From: an uncultured Prevotellaceae bacterium
Lineage (GTDB): Bacteria; Bacteroidota; Bacteroidia; Bacteroidales; Bacteroidaceae
Direction of reading: 5' to 3'
Length of the DNA: 61,509 bases
NCBI GenBank assembly: GCA_900316475.1
Contig: ONDA01000013.1
Span: 1-61,509 of the forward strand
In this document: positions 1 through 7,369 of the stretch, one piece after another
Numbering within the stretch: position 1 is the stretch's first letter
How the letters are laid out: every line of letters starts with the position of its first letter
Translations under genes and position numbers: made by a program
Notes under the pieces: model-generated
Databases searched by the model: none
Seen by the model: only the letters and a program-made list of their open reading frames with translations
Told to the model about the DNA's origin: nothing

Positions 1-41
1 TGGTACTGCAATGCAATGCGGGAGAGTAGGAGGCCGCCATC
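1..41 (+). rRNA. rrf: 5S rRNA, 3' end only
   Basis: The first 40 bases match the 3' third of a Bacteroidales 5S rRNA: a GGTACTGC segment, then GGGAGAGTAGG and a final GCCGCC block that would pair with the missing 5' end. A terminator follows at once. The window therefore begins at the end of an rRNA operon, whose 16S and 23S genes lie upstream and out of view. The exact 3' end is uncertain by a few bases. Confidence 0.85.
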
Positions 42-54
42 TTTTTTCAAAGTG

Positions 55-88
55 AAGCCCTGAGGATACAATATCCTCGGGGCTTTTT
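55..88 (+). terminator. Intrinsic terminator of the rRNA operon
   Basis: A 14-bp stem (55-68 with 72-85, one G-T pair) closes a 3-nt loop and runs into five Ts. It lies about 15 nt after the 5S end, the expected place for the rRNA operon terminator. Confidence 0.85.
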
Positions 89-124
89 CGTTATATAGAA
101 AGCTATGCAATGGGCAGATAGAAT

Positions 125-240
125 CCGACAGGTGAAGATCTTGCTCGTCATTGCGGCTGCACCAATCTCCAGAGCTCCACTGTGGGCGATGGTCTGACTT
201 CATTCGGCGACAGGGCCTTTTCGGGATGGGGAGAGTGTGC
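125..240 (+). pseudogene. Decayed BspA-type leucine-rich-repeat fragment
   Basis: Translating from about 134 in the frame of 182 gives GCTNLQSSTVGDGLTSFGD followed by RAFSG. This is a typical LRR_5 (BspA-like) repeat from a surface protein. No start codon, signal peptide or further repeats are present, and the frame then runs into AT-rich non-repeat sequence that contains the nrdD promoter. I read it as a remnant of a deleted LRR gene. The formal open frame 182-517 is not a real gene. Confidence 0.6.
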
Positions 241-437
241 CCAAGTATTTAATATGCCCTCATTGCTGACAGCAAATTCATCTCCTTTGCTGTCTGGTGG
301 ATTCGCCAAAGTATCATTCAAGCCATTGAATCAAGGAAGTAATAACAATATTTTGTTCGCAAATCGTCTCTTTCGATATTTTTGTGATTCCGATTATTTT
401 TTTTGCAAAATAGTTTTCTTATTCGATTTTTTTTTAT
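241..437. other. AT-rich gap upstream of nrdD
   Basis: No coding signal is seen between the LRR remnant and the nrdD promoter. The sequence is AT-rich with poly-T runs around 390-435. I found no clear hairpin or RNA gene in it. Confidence 0.5.
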
Positions 438-445
438 TACCTTTG
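438..445 (+). promoter_or_regulatory. -7 box (TACCTTTG) for nrdD-nrdG
   Basis: Matches the Bacteroidetes TAnnTTTG -7 consensus exactly. The -33 region is a T-run without a clean TTTG at 19-20 nt. It would give a leader of about 115 nt before nrdD. Confidence 0.6.
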
Positions 446-456
446 CAGCCGTTCAC

Positions 457-506
457 GTTTTCCAAATTGGGAAACTTTTTGGAGGCGTTGGACGGAAAAG
501 TTTTCC
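457..506 (+). promoter_or_regulatory. Two TTTTCC palindromes in the nrdD leader
   Basis: Just downstream of the -7 box there are two dyads. TTTCC/GGAAA pairs 459-463 with 470-474, and the perfect GGAAAAGTTTTCC lies at 494-506. Their spacing and shared half-site TTTTCC suggest an operator for a regulator of anaerobic dNTP synthesis. They do not resemble the NrdR box as I know it. Function is inferred. Confidence 0.4.
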
Positions 507-563
507 AAAACAGATAACTGAAACTAAAACGAAATTGTTTAAATTGCTATAAATGAAGATATA

Positions 564-2657
564 ATGGAAATAAAGAACTTTACCATTACGAAGCGAGATG
601 GCTCAAAAGACCGCTTCTCGCTTGACAAGATTATGAACGCCATTGTCAAGGCGTTCGAGAGTGTTGATGAGCCTACTGACTTAGGGGCTATCTCTAAGAT
701 TCTCAGTCACTTGGATATCAAGGACGATATTACCGTCGAGGATATTCAGAACCAGGTGGAGGTGGCTTTGATGAAGGAAGGCTACTACAAGGTTGCCAAG
801 TCGTTCATGCTCTATCGCCAACAGCACACCGAGGATCGTGAGACGTTGGAGAAGATGATGTTCCTTTCGGAATACATGGAGTCAGTCAATGCTGCAACCG
901 GTTCGAAGTATGACGCCAATGCCAATGTGGAGCATAAAAATATCGCCACGCTGATTGGTGAGTTACCCAAATCCAACTTTATCCGCCTGAACCGCCGCCT
1001 GCTGACGGATCGTATTAAGAAGATGTATGGCAAGCAACTGGCCGACGAATACATAAACCTGCTGACTCACCATTTTATTTATAAGAACGATGAGACGAGC
1101 CTGGCCAACTATTGCGCCTCCATCACGATGTACCCCTGGCTCATCGGCGGTACTACTGCCATCGGCGGCAACTCGACGGCTCCGACCAACCTGAAGTCGT
1201 TTGCTGGCGGATTCGTCAATATGGTCTTTATGGTCAGTTCGATGCTGAGTGGTGCCTGTGCTACGCCGGAGTTCCTGATGTATATGAACTACTTCATCGG
1301 CAAGGAATACGGTACCGACTACTGGCAGCATCCTGAACAGCAGGCAGACCTGAGCCTGAAGAAGCGTACTATCGACAAGGTTATCACCGACTACTTCGAG
1401 CAGATTGTCTATACCCTGAACCAGCCGACAGGCGCCCGCAACTATCAGGCCGTGTTCTGGAACATCGCCTATTACGACCGTTACTATTTTGAGTCGATAT
1501 TCGGCGATTTCTACTTCCCCGACGGGTCGAAGCCCGACTGGGCCGGTCTCAGCTGGCTGCAGAAGCGCTTCATGAAGTGGTTCAACAAGGAGCGCACGAA
1601 GACCATGCTGACCTTCCCTGTCGAGACGATGGCACTGCTCACCGACGAGAATGGTGAGTGCCGGGATCCGGAGTGGGGCGATTTCACGGCCGAGATGTAC
1701 TCCGAGGGCCATTCCTTCTTTACCTATATGAGCGACAATGCCGACTCGCTGTCGTCGTGCTGCCGCTTGAGGAACGAGATTACCGACAACGGCTTCAGCT
1801 ACACCCTCGGTGCCGGCGGCGTGTCGACCGGCTCCAAGTCAGTGCTGACCATTAACCTGAACCGCTGCGTGCAGTATGCCGTGAACCACAAGATTGACTA
1901 TTTAGAGTATCTGGGCGGCATCATCGATCTGTGCCACAAGGTGCAGACGGCCTACAACGAGAACCTGAAGGAACTGCAGGCCCACGGTATGCTGCCGCTG
2001 TTCGACGCCGGCTATATCAACATCAACCGCCAGTATCTTACCATCGGCATCAACGGTCTGGTGGAGGCTGCAGAGTTCATGGGTCTGAAGATTACGCCGA
2101 ACGACGACTACCAGCACTTCGTGCAGGGCATCCTGGGACTGATTGAGAAGTACAACCAGAAATACCGCACGAAGGAACTGATGTTCAACTGCGAGATGAT
2201 TCCTGCCGAGAACGTTGGCGTGAAGCATGCCAAGTGGGACCGCGAGGACGGCTACTTCGTGCCCCGCGACTGCTACAACTCCTACTTCTACGTCGTCGAG
2301 GACGACTCGCTGTCGGTCATCGACAAGTTCAAGCTGCACGGCCGTCCCTATATCGAGCACCTCACCGGCGGTTCCGCCCTGCACATGAACCTTGACGAAC
2401 ACCTGTCGAAGCAGCAGTATCTGCAACTCCTGAAGGTGGCCGCCAAGGAGGGTTGCAACTACTTCACGTTCAACATTCCGAACACCATCTGCAACGAGTG
2501 TGGCACCATCGACAAGCGCTACCTCAAGGAGTGCCCCCACTGCCACTCTCACAACGTAGACTATATGACCCGTATCATCGGCTATCTGAAGCGTGTCAGC
2601 AACTTCTCGCAGCCGCGACAGGAGGAGGCATCAAGGAGATATTACGCCCATGTGTAA
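564..2657 (+). CDS. nrdD: Anaerobic ribonucleoside-triphosphate reductase
   Basis: Class III ribonucleotide reductase, which makes dNTPs from NTPs under anoxia with a glycyl radical. The 697-aa protein starts with an ATP-cone allosteric domain (about residues 3-93, beginning NFTITKRDGSKDRFSLDK). A conserved catalytic-domain segment SGACATPEFL lies near residue 228. The C-terminus has a zinc-ribbon pair, CNEC and CPHC, followed by RIIGYL, whose glycine (about G673) is the radical site. The tail ends RRYYAHV, as is usual for the family. Length is normal. nrdG follows 57 nt downstream, so the two are probably co-transcribed. Two palindromes in the leader may control expression. Identification is secure. 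Confidence 0.97.
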   Translation: MEIKNFTITKRDGSKDRFSLDKIMNAIVKAFESVDEPTDLGAISKILSHLDIKDDITVEDIQNQVEVALMKEGYYKVAKSFMLYRQQHTEDRETLEKMMFLSEYMESVNAATGSKYDANANVEHKNIATLIGELPKSNFIRLNRRLLTDRIKKMYGKQLADEYINLLTHHFIYKNDETSLANYCASITMYPWLIGGTTAIGGNSTAPTNLKSFAGGFVNMVFMVSSMLSGACATPEFLMYMNYFIGKEYGTDYWQHPEQQADLSLKKRTIDKVITDYFEQIVYTLNQPTGARNYQAVFWNIAYYDRYYFESIFGDFYFPDGSKPDWAGLSWLQKRFMKWFNKERTKTMLTFPVETMALLTDENGECRDPEWGDFTAEMYSEGHSFFTYMSDNADSLSSCCRLRNEITDNGFSYTLGAGGVSTGSKSVLTINLNRCVQYAVNHKIDYLEYLGGIIDLCHKVQTAYNENLKELQAHGMLPLFDAGYININRQYLTIGINGLVEAAEFMGLKITPNDDYQHFVQGILGLIEKYNQKYRTKELMFNCEMIPAENVGVKHAKWDREDGYFVPRDCYNSYFYVVEDDSLSVIDKFKLHGRPYIEHLTGGSALHMNLDEHLSKQQYLQLLKVAAKEGCNYFTFNIPNTICNECGTIDKRYLKECPHCHSHNVDYMTRIIGYLKRVSNFSQPRQEEASRRYYAHV

Positions 2658-2664
2658 TATCTCA

Positions 2665-2713
2665 AGTGAGAAGTGAGAATTGAGAGGTGAGAGGTGAGAA
2701 GCAAGAGGTGAGA
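2665..2713 (+). repeat. Seven tandem heptamers between nrdD and nrdG
   Basis: Seven units in strict 7-nt register (agtgaga, agtgaga, attgaga, ggtgaga, ggtgaga, agcaaga, ggtgaga) fill 2665-2713. They end one base before the nrdG ATG. The last units contain GAGGTGAG, which is purine-rich and could act as a ribosome-binding element. Similar heptamer arrays occur elsewhere in the window. Confidence 0.85.
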
Positions 2714-2714
2714 A

Positions 2715-3197
2715 ATGCTTAAATATGTCAATACTGACGTTGTCTTTCAGGAAATCCCCGACGAGGTGACGCTGGCCATCAACATCTCGAACTGTCCTTG
2801 TCACTGTCCGGGGTGTCATAGCCAGTACCTGTGGGACGACATAGGACTTCCTTTGGATACGGTGGCTGTCGATGCGTTCGTCGAGCGCCTGTCGGCAGAC
2901 ATCACCTGCATTGCCTTTATGGGTGGCGATGCCGATCCGAAGAGTGTCAATATGCTTGCACAATACGTCCATGAAGAATACCCTGAGTTGAAGGTGGCGT
3001 GGTACACGGGGCGCATCCGTGTGCCCGCCATTGTCAACAAGGCCGACTTTGACTACATCAAGGTCGGCCCTTACATTCGCCATTTAGGTCCGCTGAAGTC
3101 GCCGACAACCAACCAGCGTCTGTACTGTCGGCAGGACGACGGCACGTTCGAGGATATCACCTACAGGTTCTGGCGTGGCGAGACAGAAAAAGGATAG
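2715..3197 (+). CDS. nrdG: Anaerobic RNR-activating radical SAM protein
   Basis: Activase that uses S-adenosylmethionine and a 4Fe-4S cluster to install the glycyl radical on NrdD. The 160-aa protein has the radical-SAM cysteine motif C-x3-C-x2-C within NCPCHCPGCHSQ (about residues 27-38), followed by the glycine-rich AFMGGDAD segment. The short length is typical of NrdG. It sits directly after nrdD with a heptamer array in the gap, and a strong terminator overlaps its stop codon. Nothing looks broken. Expected to act in the cytoplasm as a complex with NrdD. Confidence 0.95.
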   Translation: MLKYVNTDVVFQEIPDEVTLAINISNCPCHCPGCHSQYLWDDIGLPLDTVAVDAFVERLSADITCIAFMGGDADPKSVNMLAQYVHEEYPELKVAWYTGRIRVPAIVNKADFDYIKVGPYIRHLGPLKSPTTNQRLYCRQDDGTFEDITYRFWRGETEKG

Positions 3198-3216
3198 GCG
3201 GCTTGCCTATCCTTTT
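3188..3216 (+). terminator. Terminator of nrdD-nrdG
   Basis: A 12-bp stem (3188-3199 with 3205-3216) with a 5-nt loop overlaps the nrdG stop. The arms begin AAAA and end TTTT, so it can terminate in both directions. It separates nrdG from the opposing tRNA-Thr gene. Confidence 0.85.
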
Positions 3217-3226
3217 CTTCTTTCTG

Positions 3227-3300
3227 AGCCTCTTGTCGGATTCGAACCAACGACCCCGAGATTACAAATCACGTGCTCTGGCCAACTGAGCTAAAGAGGC
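3227..3300 (-). tRNA. tRNA-Thr (anticodon UGU)
   Basis: Read on the minus strand, the 7-bp acceptor GCCTCTT/AAGAGGC, the D arm, the T arm with TTCGAAT loop and an anticodon loop TTTGTAA give anticodon TGT (threonine, ACA). The 3' CCA is not encoded. The anticodon stem has one T-T mismatch. It lies 2-5 nt after the SRP RNA on the same strand, so the two are probably one transcript. Confidence 0.93.
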
Positions 3301-3301
3301 G

Positions 3302-3402
3302 GGTGAGCCAGCGGTCTGCATCGCGCCGCTACAACCAAGTACCTTTGCTACGTTCCCGTCCTGGAGGATTCCTCAGGAGCTGGCCGTACAGGACTGGCTC
3401 AT
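3302..3402 (-). ncRNA. ffs: Bacterial small SRP RNA (4.5S type)
   Basis: On the minus strand a promoter at 3423-3430 leads into a segment whose ends pair (GAGCCAG 3394-3400 with CTGGCTC 3305-3311). In the middle is CCAGGAC-GGGAAC-GTAGCA. This has the CAGG asymmetric loop, GGAA-type tetraloop and AGCA element that form the SRP54/Ffh binding site in domain IV. Length of about 100 nt fits the small bacterial SRP RNA. tRNA-Thr follows directly. The call rests on motif and fold read by eye. A covariance-model hit would settle it. Confidence 0.75.
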
Positions 3403-3422
3403 GTCTCGCTAAAAAGCGGGTG

Positions 3423-3430
3423 CAAAGGTA
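3423..3430 (-). promoter_or_regulatory. -7 box (TACCTTTG) for SRP RNA and tRNA-Thr
   Basis: Perfect TAnnTTTG match on the minus strand, about 20 nt before the SRP RNA helix. It is the only obvious promoter for both RNA genes. Confidence 0.7.
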
Positions 3431-3515
3431 CAATAAAAAAGTGGAATGTGGAAGTCGTTTGCTTGAAAGTTTCGTTTTTTAACGATATTTTAGATTGCAA
3501 ATGGTTTTTTCTTCG

Positions 3516-3523
3516 TACCTTTG
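3516..3523 (+). promoter_or_regulatory. -7 box (TACCTTTG) just before the AraC-type gene
   Basis: Perfect -7 match ending only 5 nt before the ATG at 3529. Transcription would start at or next to that ATG. Either translation is leaderless, or it starts at a later Met (3553 or 3559). Confidence 0.65.
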
Positions 3524-3528
3524 CAGGC

Positions 3529-4671
3529 ATGATAGAGCAAATTATCATTTCAATGCCCATGTTTGTGTGTGGCGTCCTGGCCTTGGAGTTGGTATTCTCC
3601 CTTGGCAAGCTGTATGAAGTTTCTAAGCTGTGGCTTTTGATATGGGCTGCTACGGCAACGGTTCTCTATGCCTGTCATTTCGTTTATTTCCGTCATCTGA
3701 CGCCTTTGCTGCCACTGACCGACATTGTCTATGTGGTATGCAACATGGCAGTGTATCCTGAGTACCTTGTATATTTATATCTGTTAACTGACGAGCGTAA
3801 ACCAAGTTCCAAACTGCGCCTGACGGCTATTGCTTATATCCTGTTGGCGGTGTTGAGCAGTGGGGCAGTGATAGCGCTCTATGCTATGATGTCGGCCGAC
3901 GAGCTGCAGCAGTTCTTTACCCATTATCTCTATTACGCCGATCGGTCGCTGCTGACAGGCCTACCATGGTTTCAGGCCGTTGCCCATGATGTCTGTAAGG
4001 TGATCTTTGCCTTAGGCGTTTTGATAGCGGTGATAATAGGTGGCCGTCGGCTGAAGCGCTATAACCTGATGGTCGACCAGCTGTATGCTGACACTGAGGA
4101 CCGTTCGTTGCGTGGGCTGACAACCTTGCTCGTCTGGTTTCTCGTAACGGCAGCGCTGTCTTTGCTGGTCAACGCTCTTGGTCGTCAGTGCTTTTTGCCA
4201 GACGGCCAATGGGGCTTCGTATGGCTTGCCCTGACGTCGGTGGTCTTCTCTGTGATGCTCTGCGGCATTGGCGTGATGGGTTTGCAGCGGCGCTTCAGCG
4301 TGGCCGACATTACTGTTGAGACGACGCCTGCCGAACAGTTGCCTGCACGGAATGTCCGGCTTCAGAGCGTTGCCGAAGAGTTTGTGTCACTGATGGATAG
4401 AGACCAGCTTTATTTGCAGCCCGACCTGCGGCTTGATGCCGTTGTGAAGATGATGAACACCAATCGCACCTATCTGTTGCAGGCATTAAGCGGACAACTG
4501 GGTGTAACGTTCACCGAGTACGTCAACCGCCGCCGTATTGAGCACGCCTGCCGTTTGCTGGAACGCCAGCCGGGAATGAGGCGTCTGGACGTAGCCGCCG
4601 CCTGCGGTTACGGCTCGTTGGTCACTTTCTATAGGAATTACAAGAAGTACGCCATTAATAAGCCGATTTAA
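3529..4671 (+). CDS. AraC-family regulator with membrane N-terminus
   Basis: About 380 aa. The N-terminal 270 residues are hydrophobic and contain around seven predicted membrane segments. The C-terminal 90 residues form an AraC-type double helix-turn-helix (LDAVVKMMNTNRTYL, then RRRIEHACRLLE and VAAACGYGSLVTFYRNYKKY). Such membrane-AraC proteins are common in Bacteroidales and probably sense an envelope signal while binding DNA. The domain ends at AINKPI, a little shorter than a typical AraC C-terminus. The open frame extends back to 3448, but that part covers the promoter, so I start at 3529. Starts at 3553 or 3559 are also possible. Target genes are unknown. Confidence 0.8.
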   Translation: MIEQIIISMPMFVCGVLALELVFSLGKLYEVSKLWLLIWAATATVLYACHFVYFRHLTPLLPLTDIVYVVCNMAVYPEYLVYLYLLTDERKPSSKLRLTAIAYILLAVLSSGAVIALYAMMSADELQQFFTHYLYYADRSLLTGLPWFQAVAHDVCKVIFALGVLIAVIIGGRRLKRYNLMVDQLYADTEDRSLRGLTTLLVWFLVTAALSLLVNALGRQCFLPDGQWGFVWLALTSVVFSVMLCGIGVMGLQRRFSVADITVETTPAEQLPARNVRLQSVAEEFVSLMDRDQLYLQPDLRLDAVVKMMNTNRTYLLQALSGQLGVTFTEYVNRRRIEHACRLLERQPGMRRLDVAAACGYGSLVTFYRNYKKYAINKPI

Positions 4672-4715
4672 CTAAATTTTTTAGACGTTTTGGCTATTAT
4701 GTGCGAGAAAATACT

Positions 4716-4723
4716 TAATTTTG
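4716..4723 (+). promoter_or_regulatory. -7 box (TAATTTTG) for the DUF4199-GT2 cluster
   Basis: TAnnTTTG match 37 nt before the TTG start of the DUF4199 gene, in an otherwise non-coding 89-nt gap. Confidence 0.6.
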
Positions 4724-4760
4724 CAGCCGAAATTTTTATATGTTTAAATAAGAGACCATT

Positions 4761-5288
4761 TTGACACCAGCAGAATATGTTCAGTTAAAAGCCTTTGCCC
4801 GCATTGACGGTGCCAGGTTGGCTGCGTTGTGGGTAGTGAGTTTTGCCTGCTACGTCATCGGCATCTCCAACCCGTTGTACGGTGTAGTGGCGATGGCGTT
4901 GATGATAGCCACGCCGTTTTTCGTGAGCCTTCGTGTTATGAAGTTCCGTGACAAGGGCCTCGGTGGCGTCATCTCCTTTGGGCGAGGGTGGGGCTATTCC
5001 CTCTATATGTTTTTCTATGCCTCCATCTTGCTGGCCTTAGCGCAGTATGTCTATTTCGCCTATATCGATCATGGCTATATGCTACACTCTTTCTCCGAGG
5101 CATTGTCGTCGTCCGAGGCTCAGCAAATGGTAAAGCAGTATGGTGCCCAGCAGATGGTACAGGAGAGTCTGGAGCAGCTGGGTCAGATGCGCCCCATCGA
5201 CTACGCCCTGAACATTCTTACGATGAACATTATGATTGGTGCAGTCCTGGGACTGCCTATTGCAGCGTTAATCAAGAAACTTAAATAA
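4761..5288 (+). CDS. DUF4199 family membrane protein
   Basis: A 175-aa protein with four predicted membrane helices, starting TPAEYVQLKAFARIDG, a typical DUF4199 N-terminus. The start is TTG at 4761. No in-frame ATG lies near, and the family match begins right there. Its TAA overlaps the ATG of the next gene (TAATG), implying translational coupling to the GT2 glycosyltransferase. DUF4199 proteins often precede a GT2 gene in Bacteroidales. Their function is not established, but a helper role in lipid-linked sugar transfer is plausible. Confidence 0.85.
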   Translation: MTPAEYVQLKAFARIDGARLAALWVVSFACYVIGISNPLYGVVAMALMIATPFFVSLRVMKFRDKGLGGVISFGRGWGYSLYMFFYASILLALAQYVYFAYIDHGYMLHSFSEALSSSEAQQMVKQYGAQQMVQESLEQLGQMRPIDYALNILTMNIMIGAVLGLPIAALIKKLK

Positions 5289-6244
5289 TGGATATTTCAG
5301 TAGTTATTCCTCTCTTCAACGAGGATGAATCTATACCCGAGCTCTACGCGTGGATAGAGCGTGTAATGAAAGAGAACGGCTTTTCGTATGAGGTTATTTT
5401 CGTAAACGACGGTTCCACCGACCGTTCCTGGGATATTATCAGCGAACTTCACCAGAAGTATCCCGAACAAGTTCGTGGCATCAAGTTCCGCCGCAACTAC
5501 GGCAAGAGTCCGGCCCTCTATTGCGGTTTCGAGCAGGCTCAGGGCGACGTGGTTATCACGATGGATGCCGACCTGCAGGACTCTCCCGACGAGATTCCCG
5601 CACTCTATCACATGATAAAAGACGAGGGCTACGACCTGGTGAGCGGCTATAAGCAGAAGCGCTACGACCCGCTGTCGAAGACGCTGCCCACGAAGCTCTT
5701 CAACGCTACTGCCCGCAAGGTCAGCGGCATCAAGAACCTTCACGACTTCAACTGCGGTCTGAAAGCCTATCGCAAGGCCGTTGTCAAGAATATCGAGGTC
5801 TATGGCGAGATGCACCGCTATATTCCTTATCTGGCCAAGCAGGCCGGCTTCGACCGCATCGGCGAGAAGGTTGTCCAGCATCAGGCCCGTAAGTACGGCC
5901 AGTCGAAGTTCATGGGACTAAACCGCTTCGTCAACGGTTATCTGGACTTGCTGACGCTGTGGTTCCTCTCTACCTTTGGCAAGAAACCGATGCACGTCTT
6001 CGGTTTCTTGGGCACCATTATGTTCTTCATCGGTTTCGTCGCAGCCTTCATCATTGGCGTCGGGAAGCTGTGGTGCCTGGCCAACGACATACCCCAGCGC
6101 TTAGTGACAGATTCACCTTATTTTTATATAGCCTTGACGATGATGATTATTGGCACGCAATTATTCCTGACGGGTTTCGTTGGCGACCTCATCAGCCGTT
6201 CGTCAGCAGGGCGCAATGACTACCAAGTAGAAGAGACGATATGA
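5288..6244 (+). CDS. GT2 glycosyltransferase, polyprenyl-phosphate type
   Basis: The 318-aa protein has an N-terminal GT-A domain with NDGSTD and the DxD-type metal site DADLQD (about residues 95-100). Two C-terminal membrane helices follow (about 230-250 and 275-300). This is the ArnC/GtrB/DPM1 layout, in which a nucleotide sugar is transferred to a polyprenyl phosphate on the inner leaflet. The exact sugar cannot be read from sequence. It overlaps DUF4199 upstream by 1 nt and the DUF6452 gene downstream by 4 nt (ATGA), so all are one operon. Confidence 0.9.
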   Translation: MDISVVIPLFNEDESIPELYAWIERVMKENGFSYEVIFVNDGSTDRSWDIISELHQKYPEQVRGIKFRRNYGKSPALYCGFEQAQGDVVITMDADLQDSPDEIPALYHMIKDEGYDLVSGYKQKRYDPLSKTLPTKLFNATARKVSGIKNLHDFNCGLKAYRKAVVKNIEVYGEMHRYIPYLAKQAGFDRIGEKVVQHQARKYGQSKFMGLNRFVNGYLDLLTLWFLSTFGKKPMHVFGFLGTIMFFIGFVAAFIIGVGKLWCLANDIPQRLVTDSPYFYIALTMMIIGTQLFLTGFVGDLISRSSAGRNDYQVEETI

Positions 6245-6726
6245 AGCGAGAACCGTTTTTGGCTTTGTTGGTGGCCGTTCTGATGAGTGCCTGTTCCAGC
6301 ATAGATTGTCCTGTGAAGAACACGGTGCGCACCTATTACAGTCTGAAGGCTCCGGGGGCTGCTGTCGATACGCTCAAGGATACCCTTTCTATTACCAGCC
6401 ATCGTGCCGACGGCACCGATACCGTGTTGCTTAACCGAGCCATCAATATTGTCTCTTTCTCCTTACACGTAGGCTATTCCAACCCTGAAGACACCCTCTT
6501 CTTCCGCTTCTCCAACGGCTCTTATGTCGTCGTTGATACAGTTTGGGTCAAGAAGGACCATTATCCCCATTTCGAGTCGGTAGACTGCAATGCCTCGTTC
6601 TTCCACAATATAACTGCTGTCCGTTCGACGCAGCACGCCATAGATTCTATCAGAATAAACAACCCATCAGTGACCTATGATTCCTCGCCCGAACATTTCC
6701 ACCTCTATCTCAAGAAGCGTCGTTAG
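6241..6726 (+). CDS. DUF6452 family lipoprotein
   Basis: 161 aa with a lipoprotein signal peptide: a hydrophobic stretch, then LMSAC with the lipid-modified Cys near residue 18. The rest resembles DUF6452 proteins, small Bacteroidales lipoproteins of unknown function. It starts within the GT2 stop (ATGA overlap) and its end overlaps the next gene by 50 nt. Always having a DUF6048 barrel next door would suggest a two-part envelope complex. That is inference. Confidence 0.8.
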   Translation: MKREPFLALLVAVLMSACSSIDCPVKNTVRTYYSLKAPGAAVDTLKDTLSITSHRADGTDTVLLNRAINIVSFSLHVGYSNPEDTLFFRFSNGSYVVVDTVWVKKDHYPHFESVDCNASFFHNITAVRSTQHAIDSIRINNPSVTYDSSPEHFHLYLKKRR

Positions 6727-7369
6727 CATCGTAGTGCTGTTGCTGGCGGCCATGCCGGTCGATGCTCAGAAGCTGTTCAAGCTTGAGAAAGACACCATCC
6801 CCCTGATGCGTGGCTTTCAGGTGTCGTTCGACCTTGCCGGCGCTGCTCAGTTGGTGCTCAGCGACTACGGGCAGTATGAGGGTGCCTTACGTCTGAACAT
6901 ACACGACCAGTGGTTTCCTATCGTTGAGCTTGGCTACGGCAAGGCCAACCATGTAGATGACGAGGTGACGGGTCTGTCCTATAAGACGGCAGCTCCCTAT
7001 TTCCGTGTGGGTGTCGATTTCAACCTTCTCAACAAGAAGCATCAGGCCAACCGCCTGTTTGCCGGCTTTCGCTATGCCCATACCTCCTATAAGGTCGACG
7101 TCTGGCGCCATGATCTCCAAGACCCGGTGTGGAAGGCACCGGCGTTCTACGAAGTGCATGACGTAGCGTGCTATCAGCATTGGGCAGAGATTGTCTTCGG
7201 CCTCGATGCCCAAATCTGGGGACCGGCCCATCTCGGGTGGAGTGTCCGTTACCGTCAGCGGCTGTCGCACGGCGAGGGCGATCTGGGCAACTCCTGGTAT
7301 GTGCCGGGCTATGGCACTCAGGACACGTCGAAGCTCGGTGCCACGTTTAACGTAATCATTGATATATGA
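6677..7369 (+). CDS. DUF6048 family outer-membrane protein
   Basis: 230 aa. A signal peptide ends around VDAQ (residue 31). The remainder is rich in alternating aromatic beta strands with a C-terminal Ile, as in small outer-membrane barrels, and fits DUF6048. It starts 50 nt inside the upstream lipoprotein gene in another frame, and its stop overlaps the apbE start (ATGATG). The long overlap is unusual but both frames carry family features. A later start is not available without losing the signal peptide. Confidence 0.8.
   Translation: MIPRPNISTSISRSVVSIVVLLLAAMPVDAQKLFKLEKDTIPLMRGFQVSFDLAGAAQLVLSDYGQYEGALRLNIHDQWFPIVELGYGKANHVDDEVTGLSYKTAAPYFRVGVDFNLLNKKHQANRLFAGFRYAHTSYKVDVWRHDLQDPVWKAPAFYEVHDVACYQHWAEIVFGLDAQIWGPAHLGWSVRYRQRLSHGEGDLGNSWYVPGYGTQDTSKLGATFNVIIDI

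Noticed and set aside
182-517. Open frame of 111 codons on the plus strand
   Set aside because: Only its first codons match an LRR remnant. The rest covers poly-T tracts and the nrdD promoter.
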